A DNA stretch of 64,000 bases from positions 475,495 through 539,494 of the forward strand of contig NZ_MYFN02000002.1 in the NCBI RefSeq assembly GCF_004514425.2. Direction: 5' to 3'. Source of the DNA: Shinella sumterensis (GTDB lineage: Bacteria; Pseudomonadota; Alphaproteobacteria; Rhizobiales; Rhizobiaceae). The notes below the pieces were generated by a model, which worked only from the letters and a program-made list of their open reading frames with translations, was not told the origin of the DNA and did no database searches. This document shows positions 1 to 8,752 of the stretch, one piece after another (within the stretch, counting starts at the first letter, position 1; the number at the start of each line of letters is the position of its first letter). The position numbers were made by a program, and so were the translations under genes.

Positions 1-1275
1 GCCGGACGCTTTCGCCAGATCATCACGAACCTCGTCGGCAATGCGGTGAAGTTCACCGAGCGGGGCCACGTCCTCATCGACCTCGCGTCGCGCCTGACGG
101 AAACGGGCGTGGAGATCGTCATCCGTGTCGAGGATACCGGCGCCGGCATTCCCATCGAGAAGATGGAATCGATCTTCGAGAAGTTCTCGCAGGTCGACAG
201 TTCCTCGACCCGGCGCCACGAGGGAACGGGTCTCGGCCTTGCAATCACGGACGGGCTGACGCGCCTTTTCGGGGGCACGCTGGAGGCAAAGAGCGAGATC
301 GGCACGGGCTCGGTCTTCACCGTGCGCCTGCCGATGGCGCTTGCCGCCGCACCGGTGCCGGACCGCATCGTGCCGGCTCGGGTGAAAACCGCGCGGATCG
401 TCGTGGTCGATGCGCATGCGCTGTCGCGCAAGGCGTCTCACGACATGCTGCTCGACTGGGGGTTCGACGCCACGGCGGTCGCCTCGGAAGACGAGGCGCT
501 TGCGGTGCTGGCGGCGGCCGAGGATGCCGGTGTGCGGGTCGATGCCGTCATTCTGGATTACAGGCCCGATCATTCCCCTGCCTTCGTAGCGGCCCTTCGC
601 AACCATCCCGGCACGGCGGCCATTTCGCTGATCGTGCTGACCTCGATGAACCTGTCGTCCGAAGACGACATGCTCGCCGGGCAGGATGTGCAGGCACATC
701 TCATGAAGCCGGTGCGCGCGGACCAGCTCCACGAGACCGTTTCGGAGGTGCTGCGTGCGGCACGCGGCGCCAAAAACCGGGGCGGCGCCGCACCGGCGGC
801 GGAGAACAATATCCTGCCCCTGCGCCCCGCCTCTTTGCCGGCGACACCGGCAACGCAGGCCGAGGGCGAGACGCTCGATGTTCTTGTGGCCGAAGACAAC
901 GAGGTCAACCAGATTCTCTTCACGCAGATGCTCACCGCCGCGGGGCTGCGCTTCCGCATCGTGGGCAATGGCGAGGAGGCGGTCGCGATCTTCCGGGAAA
1001 GTCGGCCCGGCGTCATCCTGATGGACATTTCCATGCCGCTGATGAACGGGCTGGAGGCGAGCCGCGCGATCCGCGCGCTGGAGCGGGGCACCGGCAACCG
1101 CGTTCCCATCATCGCTGTCACGGCGCATGTGCTGCACGGCGACCGCGAGGAATGCCTTGCCGCCGGCATGGACGACTATCTCGCCAAGCCGATCAGCACC
1201 GAGAAACTGGAAGAACAGCTCGACCGCTGGCTGAAGCGCAGCAACGCCGCCGCCGCAAACGGCAGGCAGCACTGA
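1..1275 (+). CDS. Hybrid sensor histidine kinase, 3' part (ATPase plus two receiver domains)
   Basis: The gene enters from the left edge: frame 1 is open from base 1, so the start and the dimerisation/His-phosphoacceptor region lie outside. The first residues give the N-box (NLVGNAVKFTE), followed by the G1 box (DTGAGIP) and the G2 box (GTGLGLAI) of a HATPase_c domain. Two receiver domains follow, at about window residues 127-253 and 290-410. The second is canonical, with the acidic pair in VLVAEDNEVN, phospho-Asp in ILMDISMP and Lys in AKP. The first has VVVDAHA where DD is usual, so its acidic pocket is incomplete, although the phospho-Asp (VILDY) and Lys (LMKP) remain. Such kinases phosphorylate themselves and relay to receivers. 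The signal and target cannot be inferred. Confidence 0.93.
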   Translation, partial: AGRFRQIITNLVGNAVKFTERGHVLIDLASRLTETGVEIVIRVEDTGAGIPIEKMESIFEKFSQVDSSSTRRHEGTGLGLAITDGLTRLFGGTLEAKSEIGTGSVFTVRLPMALAAAPVPDRIVPARVKTARIVVVDAHALSRKASHDMLLDWGFDATAVASEDEALAVLAAAEDAGVRVDAVILDYRPDHSPAFVAALRNHPGTAAISLIVLTSMNLSSEDDMLAGQDVQAHLMKPVRADQLHETVSEVLRAARGAKNRGGAAPAAENNILPLRPASLPATPATQAEGETLDVLVAEDNEVNQILFTQMLTAAGLRFRIVGNGEEAVAIFRESRPGVILMDISMPLMNGLEASRAIRALERGTGNRVPIIAVTAHVLHGDREECLAAGMDDYLAKPISTEKLEEQLDRWLKRSNAAAANGRQH

Positions 1276-1278
1276 GCG

Positions 1279-1998
1279 TCAGGAAACGGGTTTTTCGCCG
1301 CACAGCATCTCGCGCTTGCCTGCAAAGCCGGGCCGCCGCTCGACGGTGAAGCCGGCCGCGGCGAGATTGCGCCGCACGAAGCCGGCTGCGGCATAGGTCG
1401 CAAAACGCCCGCCCGCTGCGGTGAGCCGGAAAACCGCCTGCATCAGCTCCGGCGACCACATGTCCGGGTTGCGGGACGGCGCGAAGCCGTCGAGATACCA
1501 CGCGTCGAAGGGCTCTTTCTCGTCGTTCAGGCTGTCGAGTGCCGCGCCGCAGACGACGGTGAGGCGGACTCTGGGTTCAAGCGCGATCTCCACGCGTCCC
1601 GTCGGCGCATCGGGCCATTTTTCCGCGAGCAGACTGCGTTCGCGGTCGATTTCCGGCCAATGCGCGAGCGCGCGGTCGATGTCGGCGCGGGCCATCGGGA
1701 AGAGCTCGAAAGATGTGAAGTGAAGGCTTGCGCCTTCGGGCGCGCTTTCGCGCCATTGCCGCCAGGTTTCGCACAGGTTGAGGCCGGTGCCGAAGCCGAG
1801 TTCGCCGATGCGGAAGGTCCCGTCGCGCTGCCAGCGGCGCGGCAGGTCGTTGCCATCAAGGAAGACGTGGCCGCATTCCAGCCGACCGTCGCTGCGGCAA
1901 TAAAAGTGATCGTCAAAGGCACGGGAATAGGGCATATCGCCCTCGTGCCAATCGAGGGCCGTTTCAACAGTCGTATTTTCAGGATCGTGATCAGCCAT
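1279..1998 (-). CDS. mnmD: tRNA 5-methylaminomethyl-2-thiouridine methyltransferase, stand-alone MnmD (MnmC N-terminal domain)
   Basis: A 239-residue SAM-dependent methyltransferase with the SAM loop ELGFGTGLN at residues 66-74 and the family signature YLDGFAPSRNPDMW near residue 170. In the MnmC pathway this domain methylates the aminomethyl group on the wobble uridine of certain tRNAs to complete mnm5(s2)U34. In enterobacteria it is the N-terminal half of bifunctional MnmC; here it ends after the methyltransferase domain. Its ATG lies at 1998-1996 and overlaps by two bases the ATG of the divergent FAD oxidoreductase, so the two cannot share one transcript. Family assignment is strong; the exact tRNA substrate is inferred. 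Confidence 0.88.
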   Translation of the reverse strand: MADHDPENTTVETALDWHEGDMPYSRAFDDHFYCRSDGRLECGHVFLDGNDLPRRWQRDGTFRIGELGFGTGLNLCETWRQWRESAPEGASLHFTSFELFPMARADIDRALAHWPEIDRERSLLAEKWPDAPTGRVEIALEPRVRLTVVCGAALDSLNDEKEPFDAWYLDGFAPSRNPDMWSPELMQAVFRLTAAGGRFATYAAAGFVRRNLAAAGFTVERRPGFAGKREMLCGEKPVS

Positions 1999-3175
1999 GG
2001 CGCATGCCGATAATCGCGGGAAGGCCGCCGGTCAACCGGGCGTGGACCTGCTTGTCGTCGGCGGCGGTGTCATGGGCCTGTGGACGGCGCTCCATGCCGC
2101 GCGCAGCGGCCGCTCGGTCACGCTCGTGGAGAAGCGCCGGATCGGCGCCGGTGCCAGCGGCGGCGTGCTCGGCGCGCTGATGGCGCATCTGCCGGATCGC
2201 TGGAACGCCAAGAAGGCTTTTCAGTTCGAGGCGCTCGTCTCGCTGGAGGCCGAGATCGCCGCGCTGGAGGCTGAAACGGGCCTCTCGGCCGGCTACCGCC
2301 GCTCCGGCCGCCTCATCCCGCTGCCCAAACCGCACAACCGCGATCTCGCTGTGCGCACGGCCGGTGAGGCGCTGTCCCATTGGCGAACGCCGGATCGCGC
2401 CTTCGCCTTCGAGGTTCTGGATCGCGCGCCCGCGGCCGGCTGGCCGGCCTCTGCGGCCATGGCGCATGGCGTCGTACACGACCAGCTTGCAGCCCGTCTC
2501 TCGCCCCGCGCGCTTCTTGCCGCCCTGAGGGCTGCGCTTGGGCAACTGGCGAATGTCACGATCCGCGAAGGTGTCGGGGTCTCCGGTCTCGATCCTCATG
2601 CCGGAGCGGTGGGGTTCGACGATGGTACGGATCTCTCCTTCGGTCATTGTGTGCTGGCGGCCGGTGTTGAGGCGTTCGACCTGCTCGAATCCCTTTCTCT
2701 GCCGGTCGCGCGCCCGCTCGGCAGTGCGGTCAAGGGGCAGGCGGCGCTGCTCAAGGCATCGGTCGATCCGGAATTGCCGGTGATATTCGCCGATGGTCTC
2801 TATATCGTGCCGCATGACGATGGCCTCGTTGCCGTGGGCAGCACCAGCGAGAACGACTTTACCGATCCGCACGGAACCGACGGCCTGCTCGACGCACTGA
2901 TCGAGAGGGCGCGCGTGACGGCGCCGGTCCTTGCCGACGCGCCCGTCGTGGAGCGCTGGGCGGGGCTGCGGCCCAGGGCGATCGGCCGAGAACCGCTGGT
3001 CGGCCGCCATCCCGATCACGCCCGCATCAGCCTCATGGCGGGCGGCTTCAAGGTCAGTTTCGGCATCGCGCACCGCCTTGCGCGCCAGGTGCTGAACGAG
3101 ATCGAGGGCGGCACGCTCGACGTACCGCCCTCTTTCGCCGTCGCAGCCCACTTCGAGGAAGCCCGACGTCTCTAG
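1997..3175 (+). CDS. FAD-dependent oxidoreductase, MnmC C-terminal-domain/DAO family
   Basis: A 392-residue DAO-family flavoprotein. The Rossmann FAD motif VVGGGVMG lies at about residues 20-27, with the usual C-terminal part containing GLRP (in WAGLRPRAIG) and a final GGFKVSFGIAH segment. In MnmC the C-terminal FAD domain removes the carboxymethyl group from cmnm5U34 before the methyltransferase acts. The head-to-head position next to mnmD suggests this is the missing oxidoreductase half, encoded separately. General DAO enzymes (glycine oxidase, D-amino-acid dehydrogenase) look alike, so the substrate is inferred from context only. Confidence 0.75.
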   Translation: MAHADNRGKAAGQPGVDLLVVGGGVMGLWTALHAARSGRSVTLVEKRRIGAGASGGVLGALMAHLPDRWNAKKAFQFEALVSLEAEIAALEAETGLSAGYRRSGRLIPLPKPHNRDLAVRTAGEALSHWRTPDRAFAFEVLDRAPAAGWPASAAMAHGVVHDQLAARLSPRALLAALRAALGQLANVTIREGVGVSGLDPHAGAVGFDDGTDLSFGHCVLAAGVEAFDLLESLSLPVARPLGSAVKGQAALLKASVDPELPVIFADGLYIVPHDDGLVAVGSTSENDFTDPHGTDGLLDALIERARVTAPVLADAPVVERWAGLRPRAIGREPLVGRHPDHARISLMAGGFKVSFGIAHRLARQVLNEIEGGTLDVPPSFAVAAHFEEARRL

Positions 3176-3181
3176 CGTTCC

Positions 3182-3556
3182 TTACATCCAGTAGGGCGGA
3201 ACGCCGTAGTAGTCGTGGATCACCTTGCCGTTCTGGCGGTTCCACTCATATTCCGCATCGCTTTCGTAGTGCGGCGCCTTCTCGACCTGGTCCTTGGTGA
3301 CGTCGACGCGGTAGCCGCCGAGGCCTTCGTCATAGTTCAGCTTGCTCCAGGGCAGCGGATAGTGATCGCTGCCGATACCGAGGAATCCGCCGAAGCTGAG
3401 CACCGCGTAGGAAACATGGCCGCTTCTCTTGTCGAGGATCAGGCGCTCGACCGAGCCGATATGCTTGCCATCGGCACCGTAGACGCTCGTGCCTTCGACC
3501 TTGTCACTGGCAATGAGATCCTGGGTTTCGCGAATGTTTGCATCCTGCATGGTCAT
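3182..3556 (-). CDS. PRC-barrel domain protein
   Basis: A 124-residue soluble protein without signal peptide. After a short lead it has a PRC-barrel core (about residues 15-90; typical stretches are VEGTSVYGADGKHIGSVERL and VSYAVLSFGGFLGIG). The C-terminal tail is rich in Tyr/Trp and Pro and ends PPYWM. Short PRC-barrel proteins of this kind are common in rhizobia and often stress-induced, but their biochemical role is not established. It converges on the FAD oxidoreductase, with 6 bp between stops. The 150 bp upstream, shared with divergent puuE, must hold both promoters; I could not pick a clear one. Confidence 0.85.
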   Translation of the reverse strand: MTMQDANIRETQDLIASDKVEGTSVYGADGKHIGSVERLILDKRSGHVSYAVLSFGGFLGIGSDHYPLPWSKLNYDEGLGGYRVDVTKDQVEKAPHYESDAEYEWNRQNGKVIHDYYGVPPYWM

Positions 3557-3706
3557 AGTGTTTCTCCTTGGTTGACATGGACAGAAAACGGTTCCCGACG
3601 CTAATGGTTCCTCTCAAGTGCCAGATTTCGTTCGACTTCGGGCAGTCCGGTGCTAGGGTGAGGCTCTCCGCGACGGAGGGCGCGAGGCGATGGCCAAGGA
3701 GGTGGA

Positions 3707-4639
3707 ATGACGGACAAGACTTACGCACGCGACCTTGTCGGCTACGGCCGTAATGCCCCGCAAGTGCGCTGGCCGGGCGATGCAAACATCGCCGTGCAGT
3801 TCGTGATCAACTACGAGGAAGGCGGCGAGAGCTGCATTCTGGACGGCGACCCGGCCTCCGAATGCCTGCTGTCGGAAATCGTCGGCGCAGCGGCCTGGCC
3901 GGGCCAGCGCAACCTCAACATGGAATCGATCTACGAATATGGATCGCGCGCCGGCTTCTGGCGGCTGCACCGTCTCTTCACCAGCCGCAATGTCACGACC
4001 ACCGTCTACGGCGTGACGCTCGCCATGGCGCGCAATCCCGAAGCGGTCGCGGCCATGAAGGAAGCCGGCTGGGAGATTGCCAGCCACGGCTATCGCTGGC
4101 TGGAATACAAGGATTTCTCCGAGGAGACGGAACGCCAGCATATCCGCGAGGCCGTGCGCCTGCACAAGGAACTGACCGGCTCGCATCCGCTCGGCATGTA
4201 CCAGGGCAAGCCCTCGGCCAACACGCTGCGGCTTGTCATGGAGGAGGGCGGCTTCGTCTATTCTTCCGATTCCTACGCCGACGATCTGCCCTACTGGGTG
4301 CCGGGGCTCGACGGCGAGCCCTTCCTCATCATTCCCTACACGCTCGAAACCAACGACATGCGTTTCGCCACGCCGCAGGGGTTCAACACCGGCGACCAGT
4401 TCTTCACCTACCTGAAGGACGCCTTCGACGTTCTGTATCAGGAAGGTGCGGAAGGCAGCCCGAAGATGCTGAATATCGGCCTGCACTGCCGCCTCGTCGG
4501 GCGTCCGGGCCGTGTCGCAGCACTTGCCCGCTTCGTCGATTACGTGCTTGGCCACGAGAAGGTGTGGATCCCGCGCCGTATCGACATCGCCCGCCACTGG
4601 ATCGAGAACCATCATCCGTCGAAGGGCCGGGGCGCATGA
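3707..4639 (+). CDS. puuE: Allantoinase PuuE (polysaccharide-deacetylase-fold)
   Basis: A 310-residue NodB/polysaccharide-deacetylase-fold protein with the PuuE-type start (DLVGYGRNAPQVRWPGDA), the metal-site Asp/Glu region FVINYEEGGE near residue 45, and the histidine motif IASHGYRW near residue 125. PuuE proteins hydrolyse allantoin to allantoate without resembling the classical amidohydrolase allantoinase. It is the first gene of a tight operon: its TGA overlaps the ATG of uraD (ATGA at 4636-4639), and allA and uraH follow. This context supports the allantoinase role rather than general polysaccharide deacetylation. Confidence 0.92.
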   Translation: MTDKTYARDLVGYGRNAPQVRWPGDANIAVQFVINYEEGGESCILDGDPASECLLSEIVGAAAWPGQRNLNMESIYEYGSRAGFWRLHRLFTSRNVTTTVYGVTLAMARNPEAVAAMKEAGWEIASHGYRWLEYKDFSEETERQHIREAVRLHKELTGSHPLGMYQGKPSANTLRLVMEEGGFVYSSDSYADDLPYWVPGLDGEPFLIIPYTLETNDMRFATPQGFNTGDQFFTYLKDAFDVLYQEGAEGSPKMLNIGLHCRLVGRPGRVAALARFVDYVLGHEKVWIPRRIDIARHWIENHHPSKGRGA

Positions 4640-5133
4640 TCGAGCGCGTGGATTTCCTTGCCCGTTTCGGCGGCGTCTTCGAGCATTCGCCCTTCATTGC
4701 CGAGCGGGCGCTGGATGCCGGCACCGTGGCGGAGCCGCTGACGGCTGCCGGCGTGCATGCGGCATTGACCGCGGTTTTCCGCAAGGCGAGCCCGGACGAA
4801 CAGATGGGCGTGCTGCGCGCGCATCCGGACCTTGCCGGCAAGCTGGCGATTGCCGGCGAGCTGACGGAGAACAGCCGCAAGGAACAGGCCGGCGCCGGGC
4901 TCGACCGGCTGAGCGCCGAAGAACATGCCCGCTTCACCGCGCTCAACTCGGCCTATACCCAAAGATTCGGCTTCCCCTTCATCATCGCCGTGAAAGGGCT
5001 GACGAAGGACGATATTCTCGCTGCCTTCGAGACGCGGATCGGCAATTCCGCGCAGGAGGAATTCGAGACCGCGAAAACCCAGGTGGAGCGCATCGCGCTC
5101 CTGAGATTGACTGCTCTGCTCCCCGGAGACTGA
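4636..5133 (+). CDS. uraD: 2-oxo-4-hydroxy-4-carboxy-5-ureidoimidazoline (OHCU) decarboxylase
   Basis: A 165-residue protein starting at the ATG that overlaps the puuE stop. OHCU decarboxylase hallmarks are present: an early FGGVFEHSPFIAERA segment, the acid/His stretch LRAHPDLAGKLA, and the C-terminal FPFIIAVKGLTKDDIL. The enzyme converts OHCU, the product of UraH, into S-allantoin. A longer open frame reaches back into puuE, but only the short version has the operon overlap and the expected family length. Confidence 0.93.
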   Translation: MIERVDFLARFGGVFEHSPFIAERALDAGTVAEPLTAAGVHAALTAVFRKASPDEQMGVLRAHPDLAGKLAIAGELTENSRKEQAGAGLDRLSAEEHARFTALNSAYTQRFGFPFIIAVKGLTKDDILAAFETRIGNSAQEEFETAKTQVERIALLRLTALLPGD

Positions 5134-5184
5134 CGATGCCCGATGACCCACGACCGCCCTTCCTCTCCCCGGGAGGGCTGTCCG

Positions 5185-5679
5185 ATGGCTGAGACACTGA
5201 CGATCCGGCCCCTGAGCCCAGACGCCTTCGCGCCGTTCGGCACGGTGATCGAAGCGGACCCCGCCACCATGCGCCACATCAACGGCGGTACGACCGAGCG
5301 CTATCACGCGCTCGCGGAGGCCGAAGCGACGGGCGAGGATGCGAAGGTCATCATCAACCTCTTTCGCGGCAGTCCGCGCACCTTCCCCTATGCGATCGAC
5401 ATGATGGAGCGCCATCCGTTCGGCAGCCAGAGCTTCTCGCCGCTGGACGACAGGCCCTGGCTGGTCGTGGTGGCCGAGGACGAGGGCGGCAGGCCCGGCA
5501 GGCCGCAGGTGTTTCGCGCGGGCGGGCGCCAGGGCGTCAATTACCGGCGCAATGTGTGGCACCACCCGCTGATCGCGGTGGGTGCCGTCAGCGATTTTCT
5601 CGTCGTCGACCGCCTCGGCGGAGGCGTCAATCTGGAAGAGCATTTCTTCGACACGCCTTACATCATCGAGAAACCCTGA
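5185..5679 (+). CDS. allA: Ureidoglycolate lyase
   Basis: A 164-residue cupin-fold enzyme; typical stretches are [14 protein letters not shown] at the start, [20 protein letters not shown] and [11 protein letters not shown]. It splits ureidoglycolate into glyoxylate and urea, the last carbon-releasing step of the ureide pathway. The start at 5185 is preferred over an in-frame ATG at 5143 because it follows a GGGAGG ribosome-binding site at good spacing and matches the usual N-terminus. It lies about 50 bp after uraD and 9 bp before uraH, in the same operon. Confidence 0.92.
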   Translation: MAETLTIRPLSPDAFAPFGTVIEADPATMRHINGGTTERYHALAEAEATGEDAKVIINLFRGSPRTFPYAIDMMERHPFGSQSFSPLDDRPWLVVVAEDEGGRPGRPQVFRAGGRQGVNYRRNVWHHPLIAVGAVSDFLVVDRLGGGVNLEEHFFDTPYIIEKP

Positions 5680-5688
5680 GAGGACGCC

Positions 5689-6051
5689 ATGAGCAAGCCC
5701 GGACGCCTCACCACCCATGTGCTCGATACCGCGCTCGGCAAACCCGCCGCCGGCCTGCGCATCGATCTCTACTGGATCGAAAACGAGGAGCGCCAGCATA
5801 TTACCACCGTCACGACCAACGGGGACGGACGCGTGGATGGCGCACTTGTCGAGGGCGTCGGTTTCATGGCGGGTGTCTATGAGCTGGTGTTCCACGCCGG
5901 CGATTATCTGCAGGGCACCGGCGCCGATCTGCCGGATCCGGCCTTCCTCGACCGCATCCCGCTGCGCTTCGGCGTGGCGGATCCGTCAAGCCACTATCAC
6001 GTGCCCCTGCTGCTTTCGCCCTACGGCTACTCGACCTATCGCGGGAGCTAG
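5689..6051 (+). CDS. uraH: 5-hydroxyisourate hydrolase (transthyretin-like)
   Basis: A 120-residue transthyretin-related protein. It begins with the HIUase signature [14 protein letters not shown] (catalytic His) and ends with the diagnostic C-terminal YRGS; the [18 protein letters not shown] segment is fully conserved in style. It hydrolyses 5-hydroxyisourate, made by urate oxidase PuuD, to OHCU for UraD. No export signal is visible, so it should be cytoplasmic. Its TAG overlaps the convergent guaD stop (CTAG at 6048-6051). Confidence 0.95.
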   Translation: MSKPGRLTTHVLDTALGKPAAGLRIDLYWIENEERQHITTVTTNGDGRVDGALVEGVGFMAGVYELVFHAGDYLQGTGADLPDPAFLDRIPLRFGVADPSSHYHVPLLLSPYGYSTYRGS

Positions 6052-7355
6052 AGCACGGCTTTCATCGCCTTGCCCGCCACATAGGTCTCGCGCACCGCGC
6101 GGTCGTCGCCCATGGTCTGGAGCAGGAAAAGCTCGTCGGTGAGGGAGCGTGTGACTTCCATCTTCAGCGCCATGGCCGGGGTGGCGGCGGCGTCCAGCAC
6201 GACGAAATCGGCATCCGTGCCGGCCTCCAGCGTGCCGATATGGTCGGATAGCGAAAGCGCTTCCGCATTGCCGAGCGTCATGTGATAGAAGCTCTCGAAC
6301 GGGTTCAGCCGCTCGCCGAGCAGCTGCTGGATCTTGTAGGCCTCGTCCATCGTCTTCAGCATGGAATAGCTCGTGCCGCCGCCGATATCGGTGGCGACGC
6401 CGATCCGCACGGGTTTTTCGCGCCGCGACAGCGCCTTCAAGGGGAAGAGGCCGGAGCCGAGGAAGAGGTTCGAGGTGGGGCAATGCACCGCGACCGCGCC
6501 GGCCTCGCTCATCGCATCCGCCTCGCGCTCGGAGAGGTGGATGCAGTGGCCGAACAGGCTTTTGGGGCCGAGCAGGCCGTATTTGGCGTAGATATCCGTG
6601 TAATCGATGGCGTCGGGGTAGAGCTCGCCGGTGAAGCGGATTTCCTCGTGGTTCTCCGACAGGTGCGTCTGGATGTGCAGGTCGGGGAACTCCCGGGCGA
6701 GGGCGGCCGTCATTTCCATCTGCGCCGGCGTCGAGGTGATGGCGAAGCGCGGCGTGATGGCCACATGGTTGCGGCCCTTGCCGTGCCATTCGGCGATCAC
6801 GGCGCGTGTCTCGTCATAACCCATCTGCGGCGTGTCGAGCAGGCCCTGCGGGGCGTTGCGGTCCATCATGACCTTGCCGCCGACCATGCGCATGCCGCGC
6901 TTCAGGGCCTCGGCGAAATAGGCGTCGGCCGAGGCCTTGTGCACGGAGCAGTAGGCGACCGCCGTCGTGGTGCCGTGGCGGATCATCTCGTCGTAGAAGT
7001 GCCTTGCGATGCGGGCGGCGTGCTCGCTTTCGACGAAACGGCATTCCTCGGGAAAGGTGTAGGCGTTCAGCCATTCGAGCAGGTTTGCGGCATAGGAGCC
7101 GATCACCTGCATCTGCGGGAAATGCAGATGCGTGTCGATGAGGCCGGGCAGGATGAGGTGCGGGCGGTGATCGATCTCGTCGGCATCCGCGGCGGCCTCG
7201 GCGCGCACGGCACTGTAGGGGCCGGCCGCGACGATCGTACCGTTCTCGACCAGCAGGCCGCCGTCTTCCTCGTAGCGATAGCTTTCCGTGTCGTCGATGG
7301 CCTGCGGGCGGCGCAGGAAGGAGAGCAGGCGTCCGCGAACGAGGGTTTGTGTCAT
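6048..7355 (-). CDS. guaD: Guanine deaminase
   Basis: A 435-residue amidohydrolase with the metal motif DTHLHFPQ, the HLSEN motif, [13 protein letters not shown] and the metal Asp in [11 protein letters not shown], all typical of GuaD. It deaminates guanine to xanthine, feeding the urate pathway. The start is the ATG at 7355, preceded by GGAAGGAAG; an upstream frame extension to 7391 would run into puuD. It begins 5 bp after the puuD stop, so puuD and guaD form a two-gene reverse operon converging on puuE-uraD-allA-uraH. Confidence 0.94.
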   Translation of the reverse strand: MTQTLVRGRLLSFLRRPQAIDDTESYRYEEDGGLLVENGTIVAAGPYSAVRAEAAADADEIDHRPHLILPGLIDTHLHFPQMQVIGSYAANLLEWLNAYTFPEECRFVESEHAARIARHFYDEMIRHGTTTAVAYCSVHKASADAYFAEALKRGMRMVGGKVMMDRNAPQGLLDTPQMGYDETRAVIAEWHGKGRNHVAITPRFAITSTPAQMEMTAALAREFPDLHIQTHLSENHEEIRFTGELYPDAIDYTDIYAKYGLLGPKSLFGHCIHLSEREADAMSEAGAVAVHCPTSNLFLGSGLFPLKALSRREKPVRIGVATDIGGGTSYSMLKTMDEAYKIQQLLGERLNPFESFYHMTLGNAEALSLSDHIGTLEAGTDADFVVLDAAATPAMALKMEVTRSLTDELFLLQTMGDDRAVRETYVAGKAMKAVL

Positions 7356-7360
7356 GGCGG

Positions 7361-8593
7361 TCAGCTTCCTTCCGTTGATGTTTCGAACCACGCGGTGATG
7401 AGGGCGCGCTCCTGAGGCGTCATGCCGGTGAGGTTGCCCGGCGGCATGGCGTGGCTGCGTCCTGCCTGCAGATAGATCTCGCGGGCATGAAGGGCAATCT
7501 GCTTATCGCTTTCGAACACAACGTCTTTCGGTGCAGCCCGAAGCCCCTCCCAGGCGGGCTCGGCCGCATGGCACATGGAACAGCGCGTCGAGACGAGATC
7601 GCGCACCGCGGGGAAATGGCCGTTGGCGGCGAAGCGCTGGGCGGTCGGGGGCAGGGCGGCGTCGGCACTCTCGCCGGTCAGCACCTTCGGCACGGTGGAG
7701 AGCCACATGATGACGAGGAAGATCAGCGCCGTCACGAGCCAGGTCCAGGTCGGCCTGCCCTTGCGGGCGTGGGTGGTGTTGAACCAGTGGCGGATGGTGA
7801 CGCCCATCAGGAAGACGAGGGCGGCGATGATCCAGTTGAAAGGCGTCGCGAAGGCGAGCGGATAGTGGTTCGACAGCATGAAGAAGATGACGGGCAGCGT
7901 CAGGTAGTTGTTGTGGGTCGAGCGCTGCTTGGCGATGACGCCGTATTTCGGATCGGGCGTGCGGCCGGCGATGAGATCGGCCACCACGACGCGCTGGTTC
8001 GGCATGATGATGAAGAAGACGTTCGCCGACATGATCGTGGCGGTGAAGGCGCCGAGATGCAGGAAGGCGGCGCGGCCGGTGAAGACCTGCGTGTAGCCCC
8101 AGGCCATGGCGACGAGGATGAAATAGAGGACGATCATCAGTCCCCAGGTGTTTTTGCCGAGCGGCGACTTGCAAAGCAGGTCGTAGAGGATCCAGCCGAG
8201 CGCCAGGGAGGCGAGCGAGATGAGGATCGCCACCGGGGTTGAGACATCCAGCACGTTGCGATCGACGAGGAAGAGATCGGCGCCGCCGTAATAGACGAGA
8301 CAGAGCAGCGCAAAGCCGGAAAGCCAGGTCATGTAGCTTTCCCATTTGAACCACGTCAGATGCTCGGGCATCGAGGCCGGGGCCACGAGATATTTCTGGA
8401 TGTGGTAGAAGCCGCCGCCATGCACCTGCCATTCCTCACCATAGGCGCCGGCGGGAAGATGCGGCCGTTTCACCAGGCCGAGATCGAGCGCGATGAAGTA
8501 GAAGGACGAGCCGATCCAGGCGATGGCGGTGATGACATGCAGCCAGCGGACGGCGAAGGTCATCCATTCCCAGGCAATGGCATATTCGTACAT
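7361..8593 (-). CDS. puuD: Membrane urate oxidase PuuD with C-terminal cytochrome c domain
   Basis: A 410-residue integral membrane protein. An N-terminal part of about eight hydrophobic segments begins MYEYAIAWEW and includes WLHVITAIAWIGSSFY. A C-terminal c-type haem domain has CSMCH at about residues 338-342 and a later MPPGN axial-Met segment. PuuD proteins oxidise urate to 5-hydroxyisourate and pass electrons to the respiratory chain instead of to oxygen with peroxide release. The ATG at 8593 follows an AAGGGGA ribosome-binding site. The frame stays open to 9439, but that part is the shadow of the GST gene. Confidence 0.92.
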   Translation of the reverse strand: MYEYAIAWEWMTFAVRWLHVITAIAWIGSSFYFIALDLGLVKRPHLPAGAYGEEWQVHGGGFYHIQKYLVAPASMPEHLTWFKWESYMTWLSGFALLCLVYYGGADLFLVDRNVLDVSTPVAILISLASLALGWILYDLLCKSPLGKNTWGLMIVLYFILVAMAWGYTQVFTGRAAFLHLGAFTATIMSANVFFIIMPNQRVVVADLIAGRTPDPKYGVIAKQRSTHNNYLTLPVIFFMLSNHYPLAFATPFNWIIAALVFLMGVTIRHWFNTTHARKGRPTWTWLVTALIFLVIMWLSTVPKVLTGESADAALPPTAQRFAANGHFPAVRDLVSTRCSMCHAAEPAWEGLRAAPKDVVFESDKQIALHAREIYLQAGRSHAMPPGNLTGMTPQERALITAWFETSTEGS

Positions 8594-8752
8594 GCGACGC
8601 GTCCCCTTCTCGATTTGTCCCGCAGTGCACATTGCGCAAGAATCGACGGGGAGGGAAGGGCCGCATTGGCGAGACTGCCTCTGCCTGCGGATGCGGCACG
8701 CAAAACGTCGCCCTGAACGGAACCGGCGCGGGGCGCAGGGTATTTCCGTATC

